Numbered from the stretch's first letter, positions 21,931 through 31,046 are shown. The stretch is DNA of 32,989 bases from an uncultured Oscillospiraceae bacterium (GCA_949285275.1 CASEBP010000073.1:1-32989); one strand, 5' to 3'. The notes: a model not told the origin generated them from the letters alone. Translations and numbers: made by a program.

Positions 21931-21988
21931 CTTTTTGTAACTAGATTGTAAATATAAAATTGAATAATGACAAATAAGTTACAAAAAG
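21931..21988. repeat. 12-bp perfect inverted repeat upstream of the surface-protein promoter
   Basis: CTTTTTGTAACT (21931-21942) and AGTTACAAAAAG (21977-21988) are exact reverse complements separated by 34 bp of AT-rich DNA in an otherwise GC-rich region. They sit just upstream of the -35 box of the strong promoter, so paired regulator sites are possible. Further out, GTGTC-CC-GACAC lies at 21995-22006. Confidence 0.6.
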
Positions 21989-22072
21989 AGGGGGGTGTCC
22001 CGACACTCAACGGGCGCGTCTGGATAACTTGTGGCGAAAGGTTACGAAATTATTGCAGGAAACTTTTTCCGC

Positions 22073-22104
22073 AAAAAAGCGCCCCCGTCCGAAGCCGAGG
22101 GCGC
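22073..22104 (-). terminator. Terminator after the cupin gene
   Basis: On the minus strand GCGCCCTCG pairs with CGGGGGCGC (22096-22104 with 22079-22087), followed by TTTTTT. It ends the sortase-cupin transcript and insulates the surface-protein promoter. Confidence 0.85.
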
Positions 22105-22123
22105 CGTTTTTCAAGGGGTTCGC

Positions 22124-22468
22124 TTATTTGACCGGGAATCCGATGAAAGCCACAAAGACAATCTCCTCCGAATCAGAGTCGTTGTAGATGCCATGTGACT
22201 CGCCGGCGGGGCAATAGGCCACATCTCCCGGGCCGAGCGACCGGACCGTGCCGTTTTCATGGTACCGTCCGTGGCCCGACAGCATATAGTAGACCTCAAA
22301 CTCTCCCTGGTGGGTGTGGTCGGGGATCGAGCCGCCCGCCGGGATGGTCAGCACCCCGAGCAGCCGGCCGCAGCCGCCGAGCTGTTCGATCGAAACGAGA
22401 TCCTCCCGGTCACAGAGGCCGTTCGCACCGATCTTGCTGTGATGCCGTTCGCTGGAAGGATAGATCAT
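22124..22468 (-). CDS. Small single-domain cupin protein
   Basis: A 114-residue double-stranded beta-helix protein. Cupin motif 1 reads GSIPDHTHQGEFEVYYMLSG, giving His, His and Glu metal ligands, and motif 2 reads PGDVAYCPAGESHGIYN with the fourth His. Such small cupins are metal-dependent isomerases, dioxygenases or ligand sensors, and no substrate can be inferred. GAAAGGGG lies upstream of the ATG at some distance (about 9-12 nt). It starts 39 nt after the sortase gene on the same strand with no promoter visible in the gap, so it is probably co-transcribed with it, and a terminator follows at once. Family call is secure, function open. Confidence 0.9.
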   Translation of the reverse strand: MIYPSSERHHSKIGANGLCDREDLVSIEQLGGCGRLLGVLTIPAGGSIPDHTHQGEFEVYYMLSGHGRYHENGTVRSLGPGDVAYCPAGESHGIYNDSDSEEIVFVAFIGFPVK

Positions 22469-22507
22469 CGAAAAAACCCCTTTCTTTTTTTGCGGCCCTC
22501 CTGCCCG

Positions 22508-23533
22508 TTACAGGCTGGGAAGCACCGGGTTCGGGTTATCGGTCACCGTGATCGCCTTTACCTGCTCGCCTTCCCGCAGCAGACGCGCCATCACGACAAA
22601 CCGCTGCTGGTCGCTCGCGCCGTAGGCACGGGTGCAGGTCGACAGGGTCAGAATCTTGTCCGAGGTGGTCACTTCGACGTCAAAGTTGTGCCGGCTGCGG
22701 CTTCTCGCCCCGTTGACGATCTCCATGAACTGTTCATCGCCCGGGTTCGGCTCGATATAGTTGAAGCCGATGTCGGTGTAGAAGACCGCGAAGATGACCC
22801 ACTTCATCTCCTCGGCGTCGGTCGAGTACCAGATATACGGATAGGCATTGGCAAACTCGCGGTAGTGGTAGGCGGTAAGCTGGGCGAGCATCACGTCGCT
22901 CGGGTTGCCGATCCGCGGGCTGGCCGAATAGTTGGTCCAGTTGTGGCCGAACAGCACCGTGTTGCGGGAGATGTCGTCCGAGTTGCCGAACCGAACCGTC
23001 GGTCCCGCGTAGATTACGCCGTCCTTGCTGTACTGCTTGTAGATATTCTTGTCAAGGTAGTACATGACGTCGTCCGCCCAGAGCACCGGGTAGTTGATAT
23101 TGGTGCCGGGGATGCACAGCCAGCCCTTGACATCCGAGTTGATCTGCTTGTAGCTCGGGATGTTGAAATAGCCGCTGTCGCCGTTCATCAACGCCGGATC
23201 GAAGGAGGACGGAACCCCCTCCAGCGAGGTCGCCCCACTGGATGCGGCCGCCTGCGACGAGGACGGCGTAGGCAGATCGTCTCCCGAGGGCTGCAGCTCG
23301 GCGCTCGGCAGCTCAGGTTCGCTTTCGTCCGACTCTTCACTCGACGACGGGTCAACCACCGCTACCGAAGCCGAGGAAATCTCCTCCTCTTCAGCCGGTT
23401 CCTTCGAGCCGAGCAGCGAAACTCCGATTCCGACCGCCGCCAGGAAGATCACCAGTACGAGCACACCGATCAGAATCATCGGCATCGGTGAGCTCTTTCT
23501 GCGCCGGCGCCTCGCATTTTGTTCGTTTGCCAT
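22508..23533 (-). CDS. srtB: Class B sortase, membrane anchored
   Basis: Cysteine transpeptidase of 341 residues that joins secreted proteins carrying an NPxTN/NPxTG-like signal to the cell wall or to each other. A basic cytoplasmic start (ARRRRRKSS) leads into one membrane helix (about residues 18-42), then an acidic Ser/Glu/Pro-rich linker to about 105. The catalytic domain follows: GWLCIPGTNINYPVL, FGHNWTN with His197, LTLSTC with Cys300, and QQRFVVMARL with Arg311, i.e. the full class B triad. GAGGTG is 8 nt upstream of the ATG at 23533. Its promoter appears to lie in the end of mutY. The neighbouring secreted protein at 20723-21799 ends NPSTGAVA and is a candidate substrate. Srt class B is well supported; substrate pairing is inference. 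Confidence 0.93.
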   Translation of the reverse strand: MANEQNARRRRRKSSPMPMILIGVLVLVIFLAAVGIGVSLLGSKEPAEEEEISSASVAVVDPSSSEESDESEPELPSAELQPSGDDLPTPSSSQAAASSGATSLEGVPSSFDPALMNGDSGYFNIPSYKQINSDVKGWLCIPGTNINYPVLWADDVMYYLDKNIYKQYSKDGVIYAGPTVRFGNSDDISRNTVLFGHNWTNYSASPRIGNPSDVMLAQLTAYHYREFANAYPYIWYSTDAEEMKWVIFAVFYTDIGFNYIEPNPGDEQFMEIVNGARSRSRHNFDVEVTTSDKILTLSTCTRAYGASDQQRFVVMARLLREGEQVKAITVTDNPNPVLPSL

Positions 23534-23603
23534 CTTTTTTTCACCTCATACGATTCATTGTGGAGGATGCCGCAGGGCATCAGTCCGTCTGTATGACCCA
23601 ACC

Positions 23604-23632
23604 AGTATACCATATTTCACAACGGTTGGGAA
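23604..23632 (-). promoter_or_regulatory. Possible promoter for the sortase-cupin unit
   Basis: Minus strand TTCCCA (23627-23632), 17 nt, TATACT (23604-23609); it overlaps the last codons of mutY. The -10 box is good, the -35 box weak. Confidence 0.45.
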
Positions 23633-24771
23633 TCCCCGCTCGGCTGAAAAATGGCGGAAAATCGTGCAGAGGCCTCCGGGTTACGCAGCAGCCGCCAGAA
23701 GGCGCCCGGCAACGGGATTTCCCGGCCAAGTTCTCCGCCCGAAACCGCTTGCCAGCCGTCGGGCAAAGGGGAATCGGCCGGCAGCACGGCGGCATATAGG
23801 GACATCTCCCAGACAACGTGGGTGAACACATGCCGGCCGCTTCCCGCTGCCGTGAGCGCCGACGGCGCCAGACCCAGTTCGGTCAAAAATGCCGCCGCCT
23901 CGCTGCGGGACAAGGCGCCCGATGTGTTGGGAAGTTCCCAGAGCCCCGCCAGCAGTCCCGTCAGGGGACGGCGGCGCAGACAGATCCTCTCTCCTGTGGT
24001 GAGTAAAAAGACGGTCATTTGTTGCACCGGCTGCGGCTTTTTTTTCGTGCGAACCGGAAGCGATGCGGCAATCCCCTCCTGCTGCCCGGTGCAGAGTGCT
24101 GCCAATGGGCAGCCGGCGCACAGCGGTGCCCCGTGGGGAAGGCAGATCAGTGCGCCCAGTTCCATCAGCGCCTGGTTGAAGTCTCCGACCCGTTCCTGCG
24201 GCAGCATCTCCCGGGCCAATGCAGTCAGCTCCCGCCGGACTTGTGCCCGGGTAATTTCCTCCCGGCAGGCCAGCAGCCGGGAAAGTACCCGAAGGACGTT
24301 GCCGTCCACTGCCGGTTCCCGCAGCCCAAATGCAATAGAGGCGATGGATCCCGCCGAATATTCTCCGATTCCCGGCAACGCATGCAAAGCCTTCGGATCG
24401 GCCGGCAACACCCCGCCGTACCGTTCGACCACCTGCTGTGCGGCCCGCTTGAGGTTGCGGGCCCGGCTGTAGTAGCCCAGCCCCTCCCACAGCTTGAGCA
24501 GCTGATCGTCGGGTACTTCTGCCAGCGAGGGAATATCCGGCAGCGCCGCGACGAACCGTTCGAAGTACCCCCGCACCGCTTCCACCCGAGTTTGCTGCAG
24601 CATAATCTCCGAGATCCAGACCCGGTAAGGGCTGGGGTTGCTGCGCCAGGGCAGTACCCGCGCATGGGTGTCATACCAGTCGAGCAGCGGCGCGGGAACC
24701 TGGGCGAGCAGCGCCTGTGCCTGTGCGCGTTCCCGATCATCGAAGATCGCACGGTTGTTTCCGCCGCTCAT
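23617..24771 (-). CDS. mutY: A/G-specific adenine DNA glycosylase
   Basis: Removes adenine mispaired with 8-oxoguanine, preventing G-to-T changes. The 384-residue protein has the glycosylase core (LPWRSNPSPYRVWISEIMLQ, then LQQTRVEAV), the helix-hairpin-helix LHALPGIGEYSAGSIASIAF with the catalytic aspartate in AVDGNVLRVL, and the 4Fe-4S motif C-x7-C-x2-C-x5-C (ICLPHGAPLCAGCPLAALC). A C-terminal NUDIX-like 8-oxoG recognition domain includes RRRPLTGLLAGLWELPN. ATG at 24771 is used because it overlaps the TGA of the marR gene (ATGA) and has GGGAGA upstream; a longer frame to 24807 would intrude further into marR. It is the last gene of a MATE-MarR-MutY operon, so repair may be induced together with export. 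Confidence 0.94.
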   Translation of the reverse strand: MSGGNNRAIFDDRERAQAQALLAQVPAPLLDWYDTHARVLPWRSNPSPYRVWISEIMLQQTRVEAVRGYFERFVAALPDIPSLAEVPDDQLLKLWEGLGYYSRARNLKRAAQQVVERYGGVLPADPKALHALPGIGEYSAGSIASIAFGLREPAVDGNVLRVLSRLLACREEITRAQVRRELTALAREMLPQERVGDFNQALMELGALICLPHGAPLCAGCPLAALCTGQQEGIAASLPVRTKKKPQPVQQMTVFLLTTGERICLRRRPLTGLLAGLWELPNTSGALSRSEAAAFLTELGLAPSALTAAGSGRHVFTHVVWEMSLYAAVLPADSPLPDGWQAVSGGELGREIPLPGAFWRLLRNPEASARFSAIFQPSGDSQPL

Positions 24772-25241
24772 AGCCGTCTCCCGCCGCAGCAGTTGCCCGG
24801 ATGCCACTCTCCGAGACAGGCGGAAAGGTTGCCCGCCATCCGCACCACCAGGTCGGATGCCGCCTGCCGTTCCGCTGGGGTCATCCCGCGGAACAGCACC
24901 TCCTGCAGATCCCCCGCGATGGAAAACAGCTGCTCCTCGAGGGCCAGCGCCCGTGCTGTGGGGGAGAGCCGGTAGGCCCGGCGGTCCTCCGGATCGGCCC
25001 GGCGCTCGATCAGTCCCTGCGCCAGCAGCTGTGCCGCCGCCCGGGCGGTGGTCGCTTTATCCAGCGCCAGTCGCTGCGACAACTGTTCCTGGGTTACGTC
25101 GGGGTGGCGGAAGAGCTGCAGCAGCAGCGGAAATTGCCCCGCTTCCAGCGGGAATTCCCGCAGGCGGGCGCTGAAGTACCGCTGGGAATAGCGGTAGATC
25201 AGCGACAGGTGCCGCGAAATCGGAACCGGACGCGCTGTCAC
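24768..25241 (-). CDS. MarR-family transcriptional regulator
   Basis: A 157-residue winged-helix dimer of the MarR class, which usually represses export or stress genes until a small ligand or oxidation releases it. The core reads FPLEAGQFPLLLQLFRHPDV, TQEQLSQRLALDKATTARAA (recognition helix), then LIERRADPEDRRAYRLSPTA, the wing motif with DxRxxxxxLT. Start is GTG at 25241, overlapping the MATE TGA stop (GTGA), and its stop overlaps the mutY start (ATGA). A palindrome over the -35 box of the operon promoter (26700-26719) is a plausible binding site, giving autoregulation of exporter, regulator and MutY together. One Cys-containing tail (GNCCGG) near the end might sense oxidants; this is speculative. 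Confidence 0.92.
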   Translation of the reverse strand: MTARPVPISRHLSLIYRYSQRYFSARLREFPLEAGQFPLLLQLFRHPDVTQEQLSQRLALDKATTARAAAQLLAQGLIERRADPEDRRAYRLSPTARALALEEQLFSIAGDLQEVLFRGMTPAERQAASDLVVRMAGNLSACLGEWHPGNCCGGRRL

Positions 25242-26647
25242 TGCGCTCCCTCCTCTCCCCAGCGGGAGCCTTCCCCCTGCTGGTCCTCCAGCAGCATCTT
25301 CATCTCAGCCAGGAACCGCCGGGACAGAACCAGCGCCAGCATCACGCAGAACAGGTCGGAGACCGGCTGGGAGAGAAGGATTCCCGGCAAGCCTACCAGC
25401 GGCGGCAGCAGTGTGATCGCCGGCAGGAAAAACAATCCCTGCCGTCCGGCCGAAAGCAGGCTCGCCGCTCCGCTTCGCCCGGTGCATTGCAGCATCATAT
25501 TGGACATGACAAAGTAGCTCTGGAATGGCAGCATACAGCACTGCAGCCGCATCCCCATCGACCCGATCGACACCACCAGCGGATCGTCCGCCCGGAACAG
25601 TCCCATCACCTGCGGCGCCAGCAGGAACATTATTGCCCCCAGCGAGGTCAGCATAATCGCCGAAACCTTCACACAGAACCAGAAGGATTCGATCACCCGA
25701 TCGTACCGCCGTGCCCCGTAGTTAAAGCCGCAGACCGGCTGGAAGCCCTGTCCGAAGCCGATCATTGCCGATACGATGAAAAGCATGACACGGTTGACGA
25801 TGCTCATCGCCGAGATGGCTTCCACGCCGAATGGGGCACAGCTGCGAACCAGCGCCACCGACGCTACGCTCGCCAGGCCCTGACGGCACAGCGACGGGAA
25901 GCCGCCCTTGATGATATCCCGGTAGAGTGACGGCCGGAACCGGTAGTTGGAGATCCGCAGCGGCAGGCTGCCGTGCCGTCCGCCGAGGTTGAAATAGAGC
26001 AGGATGAAGAAACTCACCAGCTGGCTGAGGATGGTGGCGATCGCCGCCCCGCTGATACCCAGCCCGAAGACAAAGATGAAGATCGGGTCGAGGACCATAT
26101 TCAAAATTCCGCCCGACATGATGCCGAACATCGCGTAGAAGGCGCTGCCCTGTCCACGCAGCGCGGTGTTCAGCACAAAGTTGGCCGTCATGTACGGCGC
26201 GCCCAGCAGGATGTAGCGGGCGTAATCCCGTGCATAGGGCAGGATCTCGGGCGTTGCACCCAGCATCTGCACCAGCTCGTCCAGAAAGACAATGCCCAGC
26301 GCCGCCAGCACGGCTCCGAAGGCGATTGCCGTAAAAAATGCCGTCGCCAGCGATTCGCAGGCCTGCTGCCGCTCCTTCTGCCCAAGCAGCCGCGACACAC
26401 AGGTCGACGACCCGATGCCAAAGGTGAATCCGATTGCCTGGATCATGGCCATCAGCGAAAAAATGACCCCTACTGCCGCCGATGCGTCGGTTCCCAGCTG
26501 GCTGACAAAATAGGTATCAGCCATGTTGTAAATCGATGTGATCAGCATCGAGCAGATGGTCGGCACCGCCAGCCGGGCGATCAGACCCGGAATAGGGCTT
26601 TCGGTCATCTGATGGTATTTGGCTTCCTGCATCTCATTCCATTCCAT
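25238..26647 (-). CDS. MATE-family multidrug/metabolite efflux transporter
   Basis: Sodium- or proton-driven exporter of 469 residues with about twelve hydrophobic segments in two homologous halves. Family stretches include PIPGLIARLAVPTICSMLIT, SIYNMADTYFVSQLGT, FTFGIGSSTCVSRLLGQKE, RGQGSAFYAMFGIMSGGILN and GFGQGFQPVCGFNYGARRYD. The start at 26647 (MEWNEMQEAKYHQM) follows GGAGGG by 8 nt; a much longer in-frame reading to 27220 runs antisense through enolase and is rejected. It is the first gene of an operon with marR (4-nt overlap) and mutY, behind a near-consensus promoter carrying a palindrome. Substrate is unknown; cationic drugs, flavins or nucleotide-derived metabolites are all possible. 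Confidence 0.95.
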   Translation of the reverse strand: MEWNEMQEAKYHQMTESPIPGLIARLAVPTICSMLITSIYNMADTYFVSQLGTDASAAVGVIFSLMAMIQAIGFTFGIGSSTCVSRLLGQKERQQACESLATAFFTAIAFGAVLAALGIVFLDELVQMLGATPEILPYARDYARYILLGAPYMTANFVLNTALRGQGSAFYAMFGIMSGGILNMVLDPIFIFVFGLGISGAAIATILSQLVSFFILLYFNLGGRHGSLPLRISNYRFRPSLYRDIIKGGFPSLCRQGLASVASVALVRSCAPFGVEAISAMSIVNRVMLFIVSAMIGFGQGFQPVCGFNYGARRYDRVIESFWFCVKVSAIMLTSLGAIMFLLAPQVMGLFRADDPLVVSIGSMGMRLQCCMLPFQSYFVMSNMMLQCTGRSGAASLLSAGRQGLFFLPAITLLPPLVGLPGILLSQPVSDLFCVMLALVLSRRFLAEMKMLLEDQQGEGSRWGEEGAQ

Positions 26648-26681
26648 CCGGCGTACCCTCCAGTTGCGTGTTGTCTTTCTC

Positions 26682-26719
26682 AGTATATCGCCAAAAGAAA
26701 TAGTTGTCAATGCAACGAT
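26682..26719 (-). promoter_or_regulatory. Promoter of the MATE-marR-mutY operon with overlapping palindromic operator
   Basis: Minus strand TTGACA (26705-26710), 17 nt, TATACT (26682-26687). Over the -35 box lies the imperfect palindrome ATAGTTG-TCAATG-CAACGAT (26700-26719; 6 of 7 arm positions pair). Its size and place fit a MarR dimer blocking RNA polymerase. Binding by the MarR protein of this operon is inferred. Confidence 0.72.
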
Positions 26720-26724
26720 CTTGC

Positions 26725-26759
26725 AAAAAAAGCGGGGACAGGAAGAATCCTGTCCCCGC
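26725..26759 (-). terminator. Rho-independent terminator after eno
   Basis: On the minus strand a perfect 12-bp stem (26748-26759 with 26732-26743), 4-nt loop, then TTTTTTT. It lies just before the MATE operon promoter and separates the two transcripts. Confidence 0.92.
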
Positions 26760-26772
26760 AGTACAGCGATGT

Positions 26773-28116
<1,344 letters not shown>

Positions 28117-28135
28117 TCATTTTTCCGCCAAGAGA

Positions 28136-28178
28136 GCCCGCGGTTCGGGCCGCGGGCGGTTGGGGAGAGCTTCCCCAA
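28136..28178 (-). other. Two strong hairpins in the eno leader RNA
   Basis: In the roughly 135-nt leader, TTGGGGA/TCCCCAA (28160-28166 with 28172-28178) comes first and GCCCGCGG/CCGCGGGC (28136-28143 with 28150-28157) second on the minus-strand transcript. Neither is followed by a run of U, so they are not terminators; 5' hairpins that stabilise a highly expressed message are a plausible role. Confidence 0.55.
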
Positions 28179-28189
28179 AAAGCGTATTC

Positions 28190-28218
28190 ATTATACGTCC
28201 CGGGCTGGATGGTGTCAA
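28190..28218 (-). promoter_or_regulatory. Full-consensus promoter for eno
   Basis: Minus strand TTGACA (28213-28218), 17 nt, TATAAT (28190-28195): both hexamers perfect and ideal spacing. Confidence 0.9.
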
Positions 28219-28299
28219 GCCGAGACCCGATCTTTTGTGCAAAGCGACCGTCCTGCCCCGCCGTGGAAAGCCGGTGGTGGACAGTTCGCCCGCCGCAAC

Positions 28300-29169
28300 T
28301 CAGAATCCCAGCTCCACCTGCCGGCGGAACCGCCGTTTTCCCTCCAGCGCCGCGTCGAGCTGGGCAATCAGCTTTTCCCGGTCGGCGTTGAGGGTTCCTG
28401 CCAGCGGAAGGTAGTTCGAAGCGTGGTTGGAGCGGAAGATGCTTCCCTCGCTGTCGACATGTTCGAGAAAAAGACGGCACTCCCGCGCCAGCGCAAGGGG
28501 GTCCATCAGCGTAAAGCTGCCCTCCTCAACCCAGTCGGCCAGCGGGGTTCCGGTGTAGACCCGCAGGGTCAGCAGTGCCAGATAGTCGGGGCGGATTGCC
28601 GAAACCGCTTTGGCGGTGTCGATCGCGTGTTCCTGCGAATGCTCAGCGCCGCCCAGCCCGTTGATCGCCGTCAGCGACAGCGCAATGCCTGCCTGACGCA
28701 CCTTCTGTCCGGCCGCGATAATCTCCTGTACCGTCTCACCCTTGTTCATCCGCGCCAGTACTGCCTCGTTGCCCGACTCCAGCCCCAGGTAGGCGATGTG
28801 CAGGCCGGCCGCAGCCAGCTCGGTCAGCTCGGCCAGGCTTTTGGACTTGATGCTGCGCGGCGAGGCGTAGATTCCCACCCGGTGGCACTCGGGGATCTCG
28901 GTTTGGATAAAGCGCAGGATCTGCAGCAGATGCGCCTGCGGCAGGATCAGTGCGTCCCCGTCGGCCAGAAAGACCCGGCCGATCTGCGGGTAGGTCCGGC
29001 GGGCGTCGGCGAGGTCGGCCAGCACCTCCCCGATCGGGCGGATGGCGAACTTCTTCTCCTTATACATTTGACAGAAGGCGCAGCGGTTGTGTGAGCAGCC
29101 AATCGTCGCCTGGACAATCAGGCTGTAGGCTTCGCTCGGCGGGCGAAATACCCTTCCGGTATACTTCAA
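28300..29169 (-). CDS. Radical SAM protein, C-x4-C-x2-C subfamily
   Basis: A 289-residue iron-sulfur enzyme that generates a radical from S-adenosylmethionine. The cluster motif is GCSHNRCAFCQMYKEK (Cys25, Cys30, Cys33), with four residues between the first two cysteines instead of three, a spacing typical of a widespread uncharacterised Clostridia subfamily. SAM-binding stretches include RVFLADGDALILP, VGIYASPRSIK and IAYLGLESGNEAVL. The start is TTG at 29169 with AAAGGAG upstream. It lies 65 nt after tcdA on the same strand and probably belongs to the mnmA-tcdA transcript, so a role in tRNA or sulfur chemistry is possible but not shown. The substrate is unknown; HemN-type coproporphyrinogen chemistry is unlikely from the sequence. 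Confidence 0.88.
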   Translation of the reverse strand: MKYTGRVFRPPSEAYSLIVQATIGCSHNRCAFCQMYKEKKFAIRPIGEVLADLADARRTYPQIGRVFLADGDALILPQAHLLQILRFIQTEIPECHRVGIYASPRSIKSKSLAELTELAAAGLHIAYLGLESGNEAVLARMNKGETVQEIIAAGQKVRQAGIALSLTAINGLGGAEHSQEHAIDTAKAVSAIRPDYLALLTLRVYTGTPLADWVEEGSFTLMDPLALARECRLFLEHVDSEGSIFRSNHASNYLPLAGTLNADREKLIAQLDAALEGKRRFRRQVELGF

Positions 29170-29234
29170 GCAGAGACAGCTCCTTTCCGAAATGGGGGAA
29201 TGGCTTCAGATGTTGGGATGCACGGGATGGGGGA

Positions 29235-29948
29235 TCAGGGCCGCTGTGCGAGGGAGAGGATCACCTCGCCCGCCAGGATCAGCCCCGCCGCCGAAGGGAC
29301 GAAGGACAGGCTGCCGGGAATCTGCCGTCGCCCGGGCACCGTTTCGTGCGAGGGGGCGGGGGAGAGCGGCGGTTCATCCGACCAGAGTACCCGGATTCCC
29401 CGAATGCCGCGCCGCTTCAGCTCATAGCGCATGACCCGAGCCAGTGGGCAAACCGATGTGCGCTCGATCGGATCGATTCGCAGCCGGGTGGGATCGCATT
29501 TGTTGCCGGTCCCCATGCAGGAGAGAATCGGCACCCCGGCCGCGCAGGCCCGCTCGATCAGCATCAGCTTGGAAGAGACGCTGTCGATCGCGTCGATGAC
29601 GTAGTCGTAGCGGTTGAGCGGGAATTGGTCGGCGTTTTGGGCGTCGTAGAAAATGGGGTAGGCCTCAACCTGCGCGTCGGGGTTGATGTCAGCGATGCGG
29701 TTCTTCATCACTGTGGTCTTCGGTTGTCCCACTGTGCTGTGCAGCGCGATCAGCTGCCGGTTGAGGTTGGAGGGCGCGACGGTGTCGGGGTCAAACAGAG
29801 CCAGGAAGCCGATTCCGGCGCGGGCGAGTGCTTCACAGCAGAAGGAACCGACCCCGCCGACTCCGAAGACCGCTACCCGCGCCTGTGCCAGTCGTTCGAC
29901 GGCTTCCTCCCCCAGCAGCAGGGCGGTGCGGCTCCATTCCTCCTTCAT
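29235..29948 (-). CDS. tcdA: tRNA threonylcarbamoyladenosine dehydratase, ThiF/E1-like
   Basis: ATP-dependent enzyme that closes the threonylcarbamoyl side chain of tRNA A37 into its cyclic form (ct6A). The 237-residue protein begins EEWSRTALLLGEEAVERLA, then ARVAVFGVGGVGSFCCEALA with the ATP-binding GxGxxG (about residues 29-34), DPDTVAPSNLNRQLIAL with the conserved Asn-Arg, and YVIDAIDSVSSKLMLIERA. CMGTGNKCDPTRLRI and SVCPLARVMR carry the family cysteines. AAGGAG is close to the ATG, which overlaps the mnmA stop as ATGA. With mnmA upstream this makes a tRNA-modification unit. ThiF and HesA relatives are excluded by the tRNA-family stretch ERTSVCPLARVMRYELKRRG. Confidence 0.93.
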   Translation of the reverse strand: MKEEWSRTALLLGEEAVERLAQARVAVFGVGGVGSFCCEALARAGIGFLALFDPDTVAPSNLNRQLIALHSTVGQPKTTVMKNRIADINPDAQVEAYPIFYDAQNADQFPLNRYDYVIDAIDSVSSKLMLIERACAAGVPILSCMGTGNKCDPTRLRIDPIERTSVCPLARVMRYELKRRGIRGIRVLWSDEPPLSPAPSHETVPGRRQIPGSLSFVPSAAGLILAGEVILSLAQRP

Positions 29949-31009
29949 GACGTCTCCTTTCCGGCGGCGCGGATCGTCCCGCCGCCCAGCAGATAGTCCC
30001 CCATATCGGGGTCATAAAAGACCGCCGCCTGTCCCGGCGCCGGGCTGGGCTGCGGTCGGTCAAACTCCACCGTCACCCCATCCGGCCCGGGGTGCAGCCA
30101 GGCCGGCTGCGGCGTCTGCCGGTAGCGGGTGCTCACCCATGCGCGCAGCGGACCCTGCGGCGGCGGACAGCTCACCCAGTTGACCTCTGTCACTGCCGCG
30201 CTCCCGGTCAGCAGCGATTGCTGCGGGCCGAGGACGATCCGGTTGGCAGCTGCTTCCTTCCGCAGGACAAAGAGGCGCTGCGGCGCCGCGATTCCCAGTC
30301 CCCGCCGCTGTCCGACGGTATAGCGGATCAGCCCACGGTGGGTTCCGATCTCCCGTCCATCTTCGGTCACGAATGCTCCCGGCGGTGACAGCGCTCCCCG
30401 CCGCTCGAGGAAGCCGGCATAGTCCCCATCGGGGACAAAACAGATGTCCTGGCTCTCCGCTGCGCCGGCGCAGGAAAAACCCGCCTGCGCCGCCAGCTGA
30501 CGGACCTCCCGTTTGGTCAGCTCCCCCAGCGGAAAGAGGGTGTGGGAAAGGGTCTCCTGGCTCAGCACATAGAGAACATAGCTCTGATCCTTGTCCCGGT
30601 CGGCTCCCCGCCGCAGCAGCAAGCGCCCTGTACCGTCCCGCTCGATCCGCGCGTAGTGCCCTGTCGCGATCCGGGAGATGCCTAATTCCGCCGCCTTCTC
30701 GCGCATCCCGGTGAACTTGACCGACCGGTTGCACGCGATGCAGGGATTGGGGGTTTCGCCCCGCAGGTAGCCGGCTTCAAATGGCGCGATGACCCGTTCG
30801 GAAAACTGTTGGCGCAGGTCGAAGGTCCGATGGGGAATTCCCAGCCGCTCGCAGACTGCCGCGGCCGACGCCGCCGCCTCCTGCGCTGCCGGTCCATCCT
30901 GCAGCAGCAGCGTTCCGCCGGTCAGCGAAAGGCCGCTTTGCGCGAGCAGCAGGGCTGCCGCCGCCGAATCCACGCCGCCGCTCATCGCTACCATGACTGC
31001 CTGATCCAA
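29945..31009 (-). CDS. mnmA: tRNA-specific 2-thiouridylase MnmA
   Basis: Adenylates and thiolates uridine 34 in the wobble position of tRNA-Lys, -Glu and -Gln. The 354-residue protein begins MDQAVMVAMSGGVDSAAA, PP-loop SGGVDS at residues 9-14. It then shows GETPNPCIACNRSVKF with the catalytic cysteine, IATGHYARIE, KDQSYVLYVLSQ, and AESQDICFVPDGDY with the second catalytic cysteine. The start is TTG at 31009, 9 nt after AGGAGG. The longer frames from ATG at 31048 or 31075 start at or inside the promoter and are rejected. Its stop overlaps the tcdA start (ATGA). The tRNA-Gln in this window is a natural substrate class, though its anticodon here starts with C rather than U. Confidence 0.95.
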   Translation of the reverse strand: MDQAVMVAMSGGVDSAAAALLLAQSGLSLTGGTLLLQDGPAAQEAAASAAAVCERLGIPHRTFDLRQQFSERVIAPFEAGYLRGETPNPCIACNRSVKFTGMREKAAELGISRIATGHYARIERDGTGRLLLRRGADRDKDQSYVLYVLSQETLSHTLFPLGELTKREVRQLAAQAGFSCAGAAESQDICFVPDGDYAGFLERRGALSPPGAFVTEDGREIGTHRGLIRYTVGQRRGLGIAAPQRLFVLRKEAAANRIVLGPQQSLLTGSAAVTEVNWVSCPPPQGPLRAWVSTRYRQTPQPAWLHPGPDGVTVEFDRPQPSPAPGQAAVFYDPDMGDYLLGGGTIRAAGKETS

Positions 31010-31046
31010 ACCAGAGGCCCTCCTTCCCGTGGAACGGTTTTTCCCC

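Noticed and set aside
22259..23491. Plus-strand 410-residue open frame
   Set aside because: It is a GC-rich shadow opposite the sortase gene, with no domain sense and no ribosome site; the minus-strand frame has the full sortase triad.
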